NCBI GenBank assembly: GCA_001643675.2
Contig: LSRY02000024.1
Coordinates: 436,001-500,000, forward strand
Origin: Monocercomonoides exilis
Taxonomy: Eukaryota > Preaxostyla > Oxymonadida > Polymastigidae
Direction of reading: 5' to 3'
Length of the DNA stretch: 64,000 nt
Shown here: one piece after another, positions 11,185 through 38,261 of the stretch
Layout of the letters: every line of letters begins with the position of its first letter
How positions within the stretch are numbered: the first letter of the stretch is position 1
Made by a program: the position numbers and the translations under genes
The notes under the pieces: model-generated
Database searches by the model: none
What the model saw: only the letters and a program-made list of their open reading frames with translations
What the model was told of the DNA's origin: nothing

Positions 11185-11525
11185 TATCGAATAAATAAAT
11201 ATGACGTTTAAAAACATAACCCATGTTGATCAACAAATTTGATTACAATCTTTTTTAATTGAATTATTTTTGGTGTTGTGTTTAAATAATTAAACCATTG
11301 AAAAGGAACAGGCTGAAGTATTTGTTGCTTTCCTAAAAAAAGAGCTTAACCCCTGCATACATATATAAACAGCATACATACATAAATTCATTCATTCATT
11401 TGAAAACAATCCCTCAAAAATAAACATCAAATAAATTAAAAATATAAAAACAATGCAAAATGAAGACTTTCCCAGTTTTTCTATAATGATTGTTGAAAGA
11501 TACTTCAAAGCATATTTGGAAAATG
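11185..11525. other. Intergenic, nothing coding seen
   Basis: AT-rich 341 bp between the last MITE-like copy and the 3' end of the gene at 11526. It includes a short CATACATA/CATTCATT simple-sequence stretch near 11360-11400. Confidence 0.5.
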
Positions 11526-14500
11526 CTATAAAAATCTAAGAAAAGGATTTTTTCTGAAGCTGTCAATTACAAAAATGCGTCGATTCAAATCGAAAATTTC
11601 ATTTTTTGTTGAAATTCTTTCTTTCAATAGCCACAGATAATCAATATTAACATTTTGCGTGAATGTTTCCACAAAATCAAGTATTCCAGATTCTTCCAAA
11701 TCATCTACCATCTTGCGGAAAAGTCGCATTCTTGATTCACTTCGCTTCTTAACTTTTTCTGTATCATCAGATAAATCCACTGCATCAAATCTGACAAATT
11801 CATTCCCCAAATATGTTGAATCAATTCGTGGAATGCAAACTTTTTTACCAAATAAAGAATTATCTTTCTGATCTGATAAACATCTGAGGATTGGTTGTAT
11901 TGAAGTTAACCCTGGAACATTTCTCAAATCTATTATTTTTTTATTAAATGGCTCAATCGACTTTAAGAAAATAGAGCTCGATGACTGTGCGTAGATTAGA
12001 GAATTTTCGAAAACACGACGAACTCCGCATGAAAGCAATTCTGGAGAACAATGCGCCTGCTCCGCCATCCAATCCAAAAGTGCACACATATATCCTTTCT
12101 CAAAAGCAAACGGAAGTTCTTTCGAAACATTCAACAAAACAGAAATCATAATTATCGTAATCACAATTGGGATCAACTCCAAAGAAGAAGGAAAATAGAT
12201 CTCATTTTGAGAAACGTTGAAAATTATTGGAGAGCACAATCCAAAGCGATTAGTTAGTTTGCGCATAATAAATTCAAAAAAAGTTCGAACAACAATTTTT
12301 TCTGCATTTTTCTTGTCTGAAACAATTGCAGATGTAATGCAACTCAGATTGAAGTTAAGTCTATAGGCATTCAAAGAATAATGGTGCGGATAAACCAATT
12401 GATTTTTGTTGCAACAGTTTTGTGGTTTACAAAAAGACGCCTGAAGACCGAAGACCGAGCTATAAGCGATTAAAGCAGATTTCAGAGTCCTTTGAAACAA
12501 AGCATCGTCGTAGTCTTTCAGCGCTAAATCGTAATCAGATCCAGTTAAGCAATTTTCAAACTGGGGTTCAAAGGCAGACATGCAAAGATCATTTGGAAAT
12601 GTTATGCACATTTTATTTAACTCAAACTCTTCTTCTCTTGAATCATATGATAACTCTGATGAATTACTCGGTTGCAATTTATCCCTCAATTTTGCTTCTG
12701 CCATCTCCTTCTCTATCAAAGGTAGATCAGCCATGATCTGATCTTCAATGGAAGGCAAATAACGAAACAGCATGGAGTCTGACATCACAGTGTATAACGT
12801 TTCAATGCAGCTGCCAGCCAATGTGCAAAAACGTTTCAATGGAAAACTAATTACAAAATTTCAGAAATAAATGATTAAAGCGTTTGGCCATATTTGAATA
12901 ATAATTTCAAAACTTCAAATATTCAGAAAAATAAAAATGCAAACTTCATAAGACGGGTTAAGCGTTCCATCAATGTTATCACTGATTGATCTGGTACTGG
13001 CTGGAAGTAGAAGCCAGCCTTCGTCTTATCTTTTAGAGAAAGGAAAAAACCAGTTTCAATAAGAAAAGAAATAAATTCAGATAAAAAAAAATTAACAAAA
13101 TCATGAAATTGTCTCGGCAAATTAAAAGGGGTTATTTTTCATCATTAGAATATCATCATGAAAGAGGAGAAATGAATATGTTCAACAAAGCATACAATAC
13201 TCATCTAAGTAATTTGATGTCAATAAAAGCACTTTTTGAACTCGTTTCATTTCATCACTGAAATCACAGGGTGTTAAAGGAATGCTTCTCCTGCAAGAAT
13301 AATAGCTTTCAATATTTGCAATAACAACAGAATCAGCATCATATTTGTTGACATTTTCATTTTCATCATTCCGCTTCTCTTTTTCTGCCTTTTCAATTTT
13401 ATTCTTGTTTGAAGACGAAAATGCGCCTTTTCTTTTTCCCTTCCCTTTCACAGATGCTTGTGCACAATCTTCTTTGATTGTCAGCACTTCGTCTTTAAGC
13501 TCTTTTTTCTTCTGGGAAAGATATTCTTCCTCTGCTCCTTTAGGCATCTCTAGTCCTTCAGAGAGCAATGCCATCATCCTCTTTGGAAACCCACACAACA
13601 TAACACAATTCCCTAACGAACAATAAACACGAGCAGCATAAAGACGAATTGAAATTGGGAGATTGAATTTTCCTTCTTCATTGTTCATGCCAGAGTTTTG
13701 CTCAATGGCCGGTGTTGAAACAGAAGCAGAACATGATGATTTGTCAAATCCGTCATCTTCAAAACTTTCAAATTTTTCATTTTCATTTGACTTCACTAAC
13801 TGTTGTGCTTTTTGCTTCAGCTTAGAATTCATTGTTCTATTTCCTTTTTTGTCTTTGAGCATTTCATGAGAATTCATTTCATCTTCGCTCTGCTTTTGCT
13901 TTTCAACAATTGTGGTACAATCATCATCATAAGGAAAATACTTTACGATCATCTCATCTTCGCCAAGAAATCTGCAGTTTCTCATAAATTCTTCTCTATT
14001 TTTTGTGCATTTTTCAAAAGAAACTCCTCTTTTTCGTTGTCCAAGCACAATCTCAAGAATTATAGACATTATATATTCGATCTTCATTTTCTGATTAACA
14101 AAAAAGGAGGCATTTCCAGATAATCGCATGCATAACAAATTAAAATGTTTTATTGCACCGAGTGCATAATGAAGTCCTTCAATCGAATTACATCGGCACA
14201 AAATCGTCTGAATTCCGTCTGAAAGACCCTGATCAGCAATTTGCTTACATTCGTTTTTTTCTGCAATTCTAACAATATGAAAAAGCAATTTTCCTAAAAT
14301 CGAATATGTTTCATCGCTTTCAGCTGCGTTAATTTGATTAACAATTGCAGGAATTAACATTCTGTCCTTAATAACTTTATGAAACAAAGGTGAAGTTGTA
14401 TAATGCGAAGCTCCAGTAACCCTTTTAGAATTGTCTCCATAATGAAACACACATCTCTCTAGACCGCTGGTCGCAACTTTTTTTGGTTCCAAAGTGCGAA

Positions 14501-15092
14501 AGCAATCAGAAAATGATTCTGGATTAAAAATAATTTCCAAAATGGATCCAAATATTATCACTTCTTTTTCACTATTTGTGGAATTAAAAATGTTGCTTCC
14601 TGTTTCTATCAGAGAGTGCAAAATACTTGCAGGAACCACTTCCATTTTCCCTTTGTATTTCACAATGATGTCTAGAATTTCATTTGAACTTTCGAGTAAA
14701 TTCTGTTGCTTAGTCAATGCTGTTCCACTGTTAGAAAATTTAAGCAATTTCAATTGGGAAAGCGTGCAAACGTCAATTTGTTCGTCAGTTCCCCCAACCG
14801 ATCAATTACTTTGAAAATATTTGTTAAAAATCAAAAAAACAAAAACATTAATTGTGAAAAGGCAAACAGTGACTTTTCTCCTCATTTGTCTTATATTTCT
14901 TATTAAGATTTTTCATTTGTTCATCATTCAAAAGAAAAAATGTTTATGGAAAAAAGAAAACACAATTGAAAAAAAAAAATTTAAACAATCCAGCAAAACT
15001 CCAACATAAAATAAATGCATTATTGAAATAAAGCAAACTCCTGCAGTTATTTTTACATTTTCAACCTTCTTCACAATAGATGATGACTTCAT
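11526..15092 (-). CDS. Unrecognised large protein, probably helical repeats (six exons, ~1,019 aa)
   Basis: CDS is complement(join(11526..12846,12945..13029,~13196..14727,14772..14808,14868..14898,15039..15092)), ending in TAG; the total is divisible by three. Exons 1-3 are tiny (54, 31, 37 nt), and four introns begin GTTTGC. The exon 4/5 junction (GTATGC donor near 13195, TCTAAAAG acceptor) is the least certain. The N-terminal half is leucine-rich with regular helical character, like HEAT or ARM repeats (e.g. around LGKLLFHIVRIAEKNECKQI). A charged, disordered Lys/Glu/Ser segment follows, then a second helical half. No catalytic motif is seen and I do not recognise the family. The full-length open frames and intron consistency argue for a functional gene. 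Confidence 0.7.
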
Positions 15093-15721
15093 TTAAAATT
15101 AAAAAAAGTTTATGGGGAAATCCAGAAAAAAACCAAAATAGAAATGTTCATCAAAATTAATTCAAACAAAATGAAAAACATGGGAAACCTATTTAAAAAT
15201 GTGAAAATATATTATGAAGTCTATTTTCAAATTTTAGAATGTGATAGGTGTAATTTGAAAAAAGATGAATAAAATCTCTTTTATCTTTTCTATCACAAAA
15301 AAGCTTTTAATTTTTCACATTTTTTGATATCTATTTTTATTTCATTTTGTAATTATAATAATTATTTTTTCTCATCGATTAGAAAAAAAAAATCAACGAA
15401 TAAAATCAATTGAATGCTTGGAAGGTTAAAAAATGAAAATCACTTTTTTGCTCGAAAAATAAGTGTTTTAATTTTTTTGATATCAATACTGAAATTATAA
15501 TTCATCCATTTTTTTAAGCTGAAAATATTTCTTTCTTTCCTTTAAATCTTTTTCATTTCATTTTATTATCAGTTTGGTACAAATGAATAAAAAAACATAG
15601 CATTTTTCAGATTTTTGGAATTTGAATTGATGCGTTCTTCATTTTGCAAAATCTTTAAAACTTTCTTTTAAAAACAAACAAACAAACAAACAAACAAACA
15701 AACAAACAGAATAAGAACAGC
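15093..15721. other. Intergenic, AT-rich
   Basis: This holds the upstream region of the six-exon gene and the 3' end of the SEH1-like gene. I see no gene, only an AAAC microsatellite (15671-15708). Confidence 0.5.
15671..15708. repeat. (AAAC)n microsatellite
   Basis: About nine tandem AAAC units, about 15 bp downstream of the SEH1-like stop codon. Confidence 0.85.
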
Positions 15722-17072
15722 TCAAGTCTCTTTCGAATTGAAAGATAAAGTTTTTACGATGTGAAAATTATCTTTTTTATCTTGATGAAGTGCCGGCGTC
15801 ATTTCATAGACGCTTACTGTTTTGTCAATAAATACAACCGCTATCATTGAGGCAAGGGGATTAAATTGGATAGAAGCAATCTAATTGCAAATGAAAAGGA
15901 TTGGGGAAAAAGATAATAAAAATAATCATAAATGTATAAATAAATAAATAAATAAAAGAAAACATTTCACGAACCAAATAACATTGTTTTTTGTTTATAT
16001 TTTAATATTTGAGTAGCAAACACATAAAACAAGAATGAAAAAAGAAAAAGAAAAAAAGAAAAAAGAAAAAGAAAAAAAAGAAAAGAAGAAAAAGAAAATT
16101 CATCACGTTTTTCATAATCATACTTTATTTCCTTTCGCAGTTTGTATCACTTCAACCAAAGAAAATGACATCAAATGACTTGTGTCATCAACAGAAGAAG
16201 AGACAGAACTATTCTGAGAATGCAATGAAGTGGGATTGATTGAAATTGAAGAAGGGAAAAAGGAAGAAGGAGAAGGTTTGGGATTAAGTGGAGAAGAAGA
16301 GGAAGAAGAAGAAAGAGAAAGAGAAGAGGAAGAGGAAGAGGAAGAGGAAGAAGAAGAAGAAGAAGAAAATGATGATGAATAAAGAGTCGAAATGTTTTCA
16401 GATTGAGATTGAGATGAAAGAGCTGTTGAATCAAAGGAAGAAGAAGAAGAAGAAGAAGTAGAAGAAGAAGAAGAAGATAATTTTTCCTTTTCAACTTTTG
16501 TTATATGCAATATCAACACATCAGATGTTTCTGAAGATGATACAGCAACCATTCGCTCGTTTCTTAAATAAAACAGGAAATAAAATAAAATAAAAGAAGA
16601 AATAAGAAAAAAGAAAAAAGAAAAAAGAAAAAAGAAAAAAGAAAAAAGAAAAAAGAAAAAAAGATAAAAATGCAAAAAAAGAAATAAAAATTCGAAAGAT
16701 AAAAGAAAAAATGATCAACAAAACATATGTCATTTCATAAATCTCAAAAAAAATTATGATTGTTTTGAATGCATACGAAAAAGATTCTTTTGATAAAATC
16801 GGAGCAAAATCTATCGATGTGATGGGAAATGAATGTGTTAAAGAAGAAGAAGAAGAAGAAGAAGAAGAAGAAGAAGAAGAAGAAGAAGAAGAAGAAGAAG
16901 AAGAAGATGATGATGATGATGATGCCGATGAAGCAGATAAAGATTGAGATAAAAGAGACCAGGGTTTCACAGAATCGATGACAGAAAATGAGTGAAGTGA
17001 ATCTTCGTATCCCAAAAGCTTGACATGGGAGAATGAAATAAAAGGCAATAAATTATGAAGCATTCATATGGA

Positions 17073-17105
<33 letters not shown>

Positions 17106-17110
17106 CGAAA

Positions 17111-17157
<47 letters not shown>

Positions 17158-18383
17158 AGAAAGAAATAAAGAAATAAAGAAATAAAGAAAGAAAAAAGAA
17201 AGAAAAAAGAAAGAAAAAAGAAAGAAAAAAGAAAGAAAAAAGAAAGAAAAAAGAAAGAAAAAAGAAAGAAAAAAAGATAGAAAAAAAAAATTCAAAAAAT
17301 TTAAAAAATAAACAAACAAGAAAAGTTCCGTCATCGCATCCAATACCAAACAGAGGAGAGTGAAATGGAGAAGAAATATTATTCGACAAATGAAATGCTT
17401 CAATCGATCGCTCAACGCTGATGCAGCGTGGTGTATGCATCAATGGAAGAGTCTATCAGAAATATAAACATTAAAAAAAAAAACATGTAAAAATTTATTG
17501 CAATTACAAATAATTACATAAATATTAATTAAAAATGATTCATTTTTGTCATTTCATAATTTAGAAGTTAATAAAAATGTTGTTACAAAATCATATTTTC
17601 TCAAAAAGCACCTTTCATACCAAAACAGTCCAGTTATCTGATTCATTCAAAGAATGCACGCACTCTTCATCAATACACAATGGTGTTGGCAACTCAAATC
17701 TTTGAGTGTGCAATTCTCTTTCAATACCCTCCTTTGCCACATCTGGTGGCAGGCAAAGAGAAGAACGAAATTCAGATGGCCCACAAATCACTGTAAAAAA
17801 TCCGCAAGGCGTTTCAGCACAGGGAGAAGAAAAACTGCAATTGCTTTTTGATGCTACGGATATGGCAGCAAGAAGAAAGCCACAATGAGATGGAGCAAAA
17901 CATAATCCTACAACTCTTAAAATTTTCGATAATTTATTTAACATTTCATAAATATCACAAACTGATTGCAATTTTTTATGGTTGCTTCTTTAAAAAGTTG
18001 GTATTCCGAAGGATGAGAAGGATCAGACGTTTTCTCAACAAAAATCATTATTCTGTTATCCTTTGTGGATATCGCAAAAATAACTCCAAATTTAGTATCG
18101 CTCCAGGATACGTGCATTGGTATTGAATTTAACTAAATTCGAAAAAAACTTTATTGTATGAAGAAAAACCAATTTCATACAATGATTGTGTGCTCAAGAA
18201 CAAAAGAACCATTCGATTGCCTTTGGGAAACAAGGACACCATATTTCTTTTCTCTTTGCGAAATGATTCCACACGAAATCAAAAGCTGTTCTATTTAAAA
18301 TGCAGATTGGTAACATTAACAATTCGAAAATATTTCAAACTTGAGTGTATTAATTGACTATCGAAGAGAATACAATCACTCAT
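15722..18383 (-). CDS. SEH1/SEC13-family WD40 beta-propeller (nuclear pore), about eight exons, ~520 aa
   Basis: Exons: 18341-18383, ~18170-18253, 17963-18132, 17621-17915, 17318-17452, 16777-17018, 16124-16562, 15722-15880 (TGA). In order, the protein shows a first blade with KGNRMVLLFLSTQSLYEI, then HVSWSDTKFGVIFAISTKDN, then VVGLCFAPSHCGFLLAA. GIGCDDGTF, a poly-Ser insert, THSFPITSIDFAPI and the last blade FNPLASMIAVVFIDKTVSVY follow. This order matches SEH1 (DVxFAPxHxGLxLA, then VHDIAFAP). By family knowledge SEH1 sits in the Nup107-160 scaffold and the GATOR2/SEA complex. Two Ser-rich inserts make it longer than the usual ~350 aa. One problem remains: exons 2 and 3 do not join in phase, so a splice site is misjudged or a base is wrong. 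SEC13 is the alternative. Confidence 0.78.
17070..17280. repeat. (GAAA)n/(AAAT)n microsatellites filling a SEH1 intron
   Basis: GAAA units, then about twelve AAAT units, then mixed GAAAAAA/GAAAG units. All lie between exons 5 and 6 of the SEH1-like gene (intron 17019-17317). Confidence 0.85.
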
Positions 18384-18525
18384 GCTTTTAATATATTAAA
18401 AAAATTAAAATTAATCAAATATTTGAGACTTTTATTCCGTTCCCAAATAAATAATTATTGAATTATTTTGTATAATGGTTGACTTTTTGAATTTATGGAT
18501 TTTGATCAAAGATCAAATTTGTTGG
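18384..18525. promoter_or_regulatory. Divergent promoter region (SEH1-like / CHD)
   Basis: 142 bp between the minus-strand SEH1-like ATG (18383) and the plus-strand CHD ATG (18526). It contains very AT-rich TTAATATATTAAAAAAATTAAAATTAAT-type sequence near 18390-18420. It is called from the layout; no named promoter motif is seen. Confidence 0.4.
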
Positions 18526-35028
<16,503 letters not shown>

Positions 35029-35235
35029 GCAAAATAAAATGTACTGCAATATTTGTAAAAATTTGATGTTTGTTTTTTTTCTTAAAAGTAAATATTAATT
35101 ATTCACTTCACTTTATAATTTTGATATTCTAGCTCTATACATTTGATATTTTGAAAAAGGAATTTCAAATAAAATTTTTCCCAAGAAAAATCAAATCTTG
35201 ATTTATGTTGAAATACTTAGTTTTAGTCCTAAGAT

Positions 35236-35279
35236 TATACCTCTGTGACCTGACAAATAACTTGAAGCCTCGTCTGTCA

Positions 35280-35319
<40 letters not shown>

Positions 35320-35711
35320 TTTCAATTAATATGAAATAAAAAATTGCAAAAACTTCTAAAGACTTTTCAAAGCACTATGGAAATAATTTGTTGATAGCAT
35401 CTGTAATATCTTGTCGATTTTTCTTCTTTGTCAGTGACCGTCAGTGACTGTCAATGACAAATTGTGACAAAAACATTCCTCAACTGACGTTTCGTGTCAA
35501 TTAAAATAAATATTGGGAACTTGATCACAAAATTAAAAATTGGATTTTTTTCAAAATAATAAGAATTATTTTATGAAGATTTTCAAATTAATTGTTTTTG
35601 TAATTGAAAATTGTGAAATCGTTACAAATAACCTTTTTTGACAAATCATAAATATCTTGTCAGTCATTTTGTCATTTTTTCAATTTTCTCTTGTCATATC
35701 ACAGATGTATA
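35236..35711. mobile_element. MITE-like element, ends TATACCTCTGTGA...TCACAGATGTATA
   Basis: Inverted ends TATACCTCTGTGACCTGACAA and the complement of TTGTCATATCACAGATGTATA match at about 17 of 21 positions. TA sits at each extremity. The ~476-bp interior is non-coding and holds a 35-bp poly-A and short GTCAGTGAC repeats. Confidence 0.6.
35281..35315. repeat. Poly-A tract, 35 bp
   Basis: Uninterrupted A run inside the MITE-like element; length is subject to homopolymer error. Confidence 0.9.
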
Positions 35712-35904
35712 CCTAAGATTTTCGAATTTACAGATCACAATATTAAAATAATTGGTTTAATTCTAGCGTATGACTTATTTGATTTGAAAGAATTATTTTT
35801 TTTAATTTAAAAAGAAATTATAAATGCTTCTTTGAGCTTTGAAATAAAAGAATCCTTTTGATTATTCATAATTTGCAAGATCCAGATGATTTGCAATAAT
35901 TATG

Positions 35905-36146
35905 TGGGTGATTCTTTTTTAAAAGTCGCAAATGTATAATTCACAAATAAATCAAAAATTTCATATTTTGCTCAAATTTTCCTTGGCAAACACCAAACTT
36001 CACTAATATGGAATCTATTAAAGGATTATGCGATTTCACACATTCTAAAGGAGATTTACGAGAAGAAACAGAAATTTGAACAGAATGCAAAATTTTTGAA
36101 ATTTTTTAAAATTTAACATTTGTGACTTTTCAAAAAGAATTACCCA
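35905..36146. mobile_element. MITE-like element, ends TGGGTGATTCTTTTT...AAAAAGAATTACCCA
   Basis: The left end TGGGTGATTCTTTTTTAAAA and the right end TTTTCAAAAAGAATTACCCA are inverted copies, followed inward by GTCGCAAATG / CATTTGTGAC. 242 bp, non-coding. The outer six bases are shared with the 9.3/10.9-kb family, so these may be related. Confidence 0.65.
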
Positions 36147-36539
36147 ACTGAATTTATAACCAAATTAATTATTATAAATCAATTCATATGGAAGAAAAAC
36201 TATTATTGAAGAAGAGTGAAGTTTTTGAAAAGTTTCTTGTTTTATGAATCAACAATTGGGGGAAAATATGGACTTTCAAGCTTTTTATGCACAAAACATG
36301 AAAAAACTGTTTCACTTATAACATTTTTAAACTCAACCAGATTTCAAAAACAATTTGATTTTCATATCTGTTAACAAACATCATTGATATAATAACATTA
36401 TGTTTTGTGACACCAAACGTATTTCAAAAAATCAACATATTTATTTCAAATTTTCTGATCACAAAAAGTTCATCGCATATGCATAATTTTTCAATGAAAG
36501 TGTCTGAAGTCAAATATTTTGTCCCAATTACATATGTCT

Positions 36540-36776
36540 AAATTTTTTTGAAAAGTTTCTTTTGTTTAATTTTCAAATAAAATATTAATTTCATTTATTG
36601 ATCAAATTTCTGTTTACACTCACTATAATTTGCTGTCATTGAAACGAATCCTTGACAACGTTATTTTATCTGTTTAAGTGTGGTTTCATGAGTGAAAACA
36701 GAAATTTGATCGAAATATGAAATTTTTAATTAATTTGAAAATTAAAAATTTGCGATTTTTCAAAAAGAATTACCCA
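36540..36776. mobile_element. Second, decayed MITE-like element of the same type
   Basis: The right end is TTTTTCAAAAAGAATTACCCA, the same as the element at 35905-36146, with a shared inner block ACAGAAATTTGA. The left end is only recognisable as a degenerate TTTTTTTGAAAAGTTTC. Boundaries are approximate. Confidence 0.5.
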
Positions 36777-36838
36777 TTTAATACCGTTTTCACAAAAGAA
36801 CTATTCAACAAAATAGACAATTCGCAATAGAGCGAATC

Positions 36839-36915
36839 GAAGAACGCTAGGAGCAGGTTTGCTCCTCGATAATGAGTATTGATCACGATTTATGGGCGGT
36901 TTAAGATCAAACTTC
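36839..36915 (+). repeat. DIRS left inverted terminal repeat
   Basis: It pairs with 42789-42867 in inverted orientation. The shared core is TGATCACGATTTATGGGCGG, with GCAGGTTTGCTCC-type sequence outside it and ACTTCGCC inside. The left end extends to about 36819 by its match to the internal complementary region. Confidence 0.88.
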
Positions 36916-36958
36916 GCCAATGCTCACATTTTCTTGAACATCATTGTCCGCAGTGTAG

Positions 36959-38261
36959 ATGACACAAGATACTGTAAGAATGCCAAATAGCGACGGCGTG
37001 GACAGAGAATTTGATCTTATGCACAGACTTTCAAGAGTTGAAAACATGATCGAAGAAATTATCAGAAGACAAACATGGCCAATGCAGTCCGGAGCTGCAA
37101 AGATAATACCACAGAAAAAGGAGAAGAGGGAACGACTTAAAAAAAGAAGCAGATCTAGATCGAGCAAGTCGGAGTCGGATACAAATTTTTTTGACGCGAT
37201 TACGAGGAAGAAGCAAGGACAGAGGGAGGGAGGATGTCGCACATATAGCCGAACGAAAAGACTGGAGGACGAAGAGGATAGTGCCTAGGATTCGGAAGAG
37301 CAAGAAGTTCAGGAAGAGAAGGAAAGAATAGAAGACTATACCAGAACCTTTCTCAGGGAGTGGTTGACACACCGGAGACAAGCGAGCGAGTGGAGGATCT
37401 TTATTGAATTTTGCAAAGTCGGATCGATCAGAATGAGTGAAGACATTCAAATAAATTTATCTTGGAAAGTTAAAAAAGAGCTTTTCACGGGACACACTGA
37501 CTCAAGCTGGAACGCGCTAGCTAGGACAGCCATTTCAACAAAGGGAAGAAGAGACTCACCAGAAGCGAACCGAGCAATTGAACTCCTCCAGCCTGCCCTA
37601 GAATAAGGCTTTGAAGAAGCAAAAGCAATTGCGTCATTAATAGAGAAGGAACTTGAGAAGGAACATCTCATGGAAGAGGAGAAAGAACGATAGATAGGAC
37701 TATTTTGCGCCTATGCGCTTATCGCCGACTGTATCAGCAGAATTAACTTGTTGAAAGTTATTCCTCAATCGGGTTGGGAAAGCGCGAAAGGCTTTTTTGA
37801 AGGAGGAATGTCGAAGGAAGTGCCGGAGAACCGGAGAAAACTGGTGGAGAGCACTAGCTTTTTTCATTCAGAGGAGGATGCCCCAGGGTACGGAGCATCA
37901 CCTGTTTCTCCAACAGCCCTCTGTCTCATCTCATCCAGGAGTGGATGTTCAAGGAGGAACAGTACGTGCAGGAATGCTCAGGGCTTCGCCTATAGACAGC
38001 TCCAAAAACGCAACTTCGATGGGAGCTTCACGAACTTCAGAGAAAGGAGGAAGTCAACACAAGCCTCACCACAGTATTCCCCAGCACCTGCTGGGAGACT
38101 TGCTCCAACCACAATTCCTCTTCCCCCAGCTAACTCGAGGATCCAGGGAGGAACAGCAACAGGAACAGCTATTGGAACGAGTAAATGGGATTAGAAGGAG
38201 TGAAGGAGAAAGGAGAGAGAGTAGAGATAGAAGAGTGAGCGGTGCTTTACAAAGAAACTGA
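36959..38261 (+). pseudogene. Degenerate gag-like first coding region of the DIRS element
   Basis: One reading phase from ATG 36959 is interrupted by TAG (37286), TAA (37604) and TAG (37691). It encodes an RSRSRSSKS-type basic stretch, then a helical, charged segment with TLRxWLTHRR-like sequence, as in DIRS ORF1 proteins. The Pro/Ser/Gln-rich C-terminal part (from about 37,870 to 38,261) reads better in a different phase, so one frameshift near 37,800-37,870 is likely. It overlaps the start of the RT frame by about 20 nt. Gag identity is inferred from position and composition; no zinc knuckle is seen. Confidence 0.6.

Larger units (their letters stand above)
35029..36818. other. Gene-free spacer with MITE-like elements between the CHD gene and the DIRS element
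   Basis: No exon is recognised. It contains at least three inverted-repeat elements (listed separately), a poly-A run, and a triple ~10-bp TGTCAGTGAC tandem at 35429-35458. Confidence 0.5.

Noticed and set aside
12923-13120. A hydrophobic N-terminal segment (FFLSEFISFLIETGFF) as part of the six-exon gene
   Set aside because: It is T-rich intron-like DNA directly before a TCTAAAAG acceptor; excluding it restores phase with the upstream exon.
14751-14800. Continuous frame upstream of 14727 (…VCTLSQLKLLKFSN)
   Set aside because: An in-frame TGA blocks it further upstream, while a GTTTGCACG...CTAACAG intron gives a phase-consistent path to an ATG.
35429-35458. TGTCAGTGAC triple repeat as an operator-like site
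   Set aside because: It lies inside a MITE-like element near many TGAC/GTCA variants, so it is more simply part of that element's degenerate interior.
36959-37288. An SR-type splicing factor (RSRSRSSKS stretch)
   Set aside because: It has no RRM and lies in the gag position inside the DIRS element; the basic stretch is better read as a nucleic-acid-binding part of gag.
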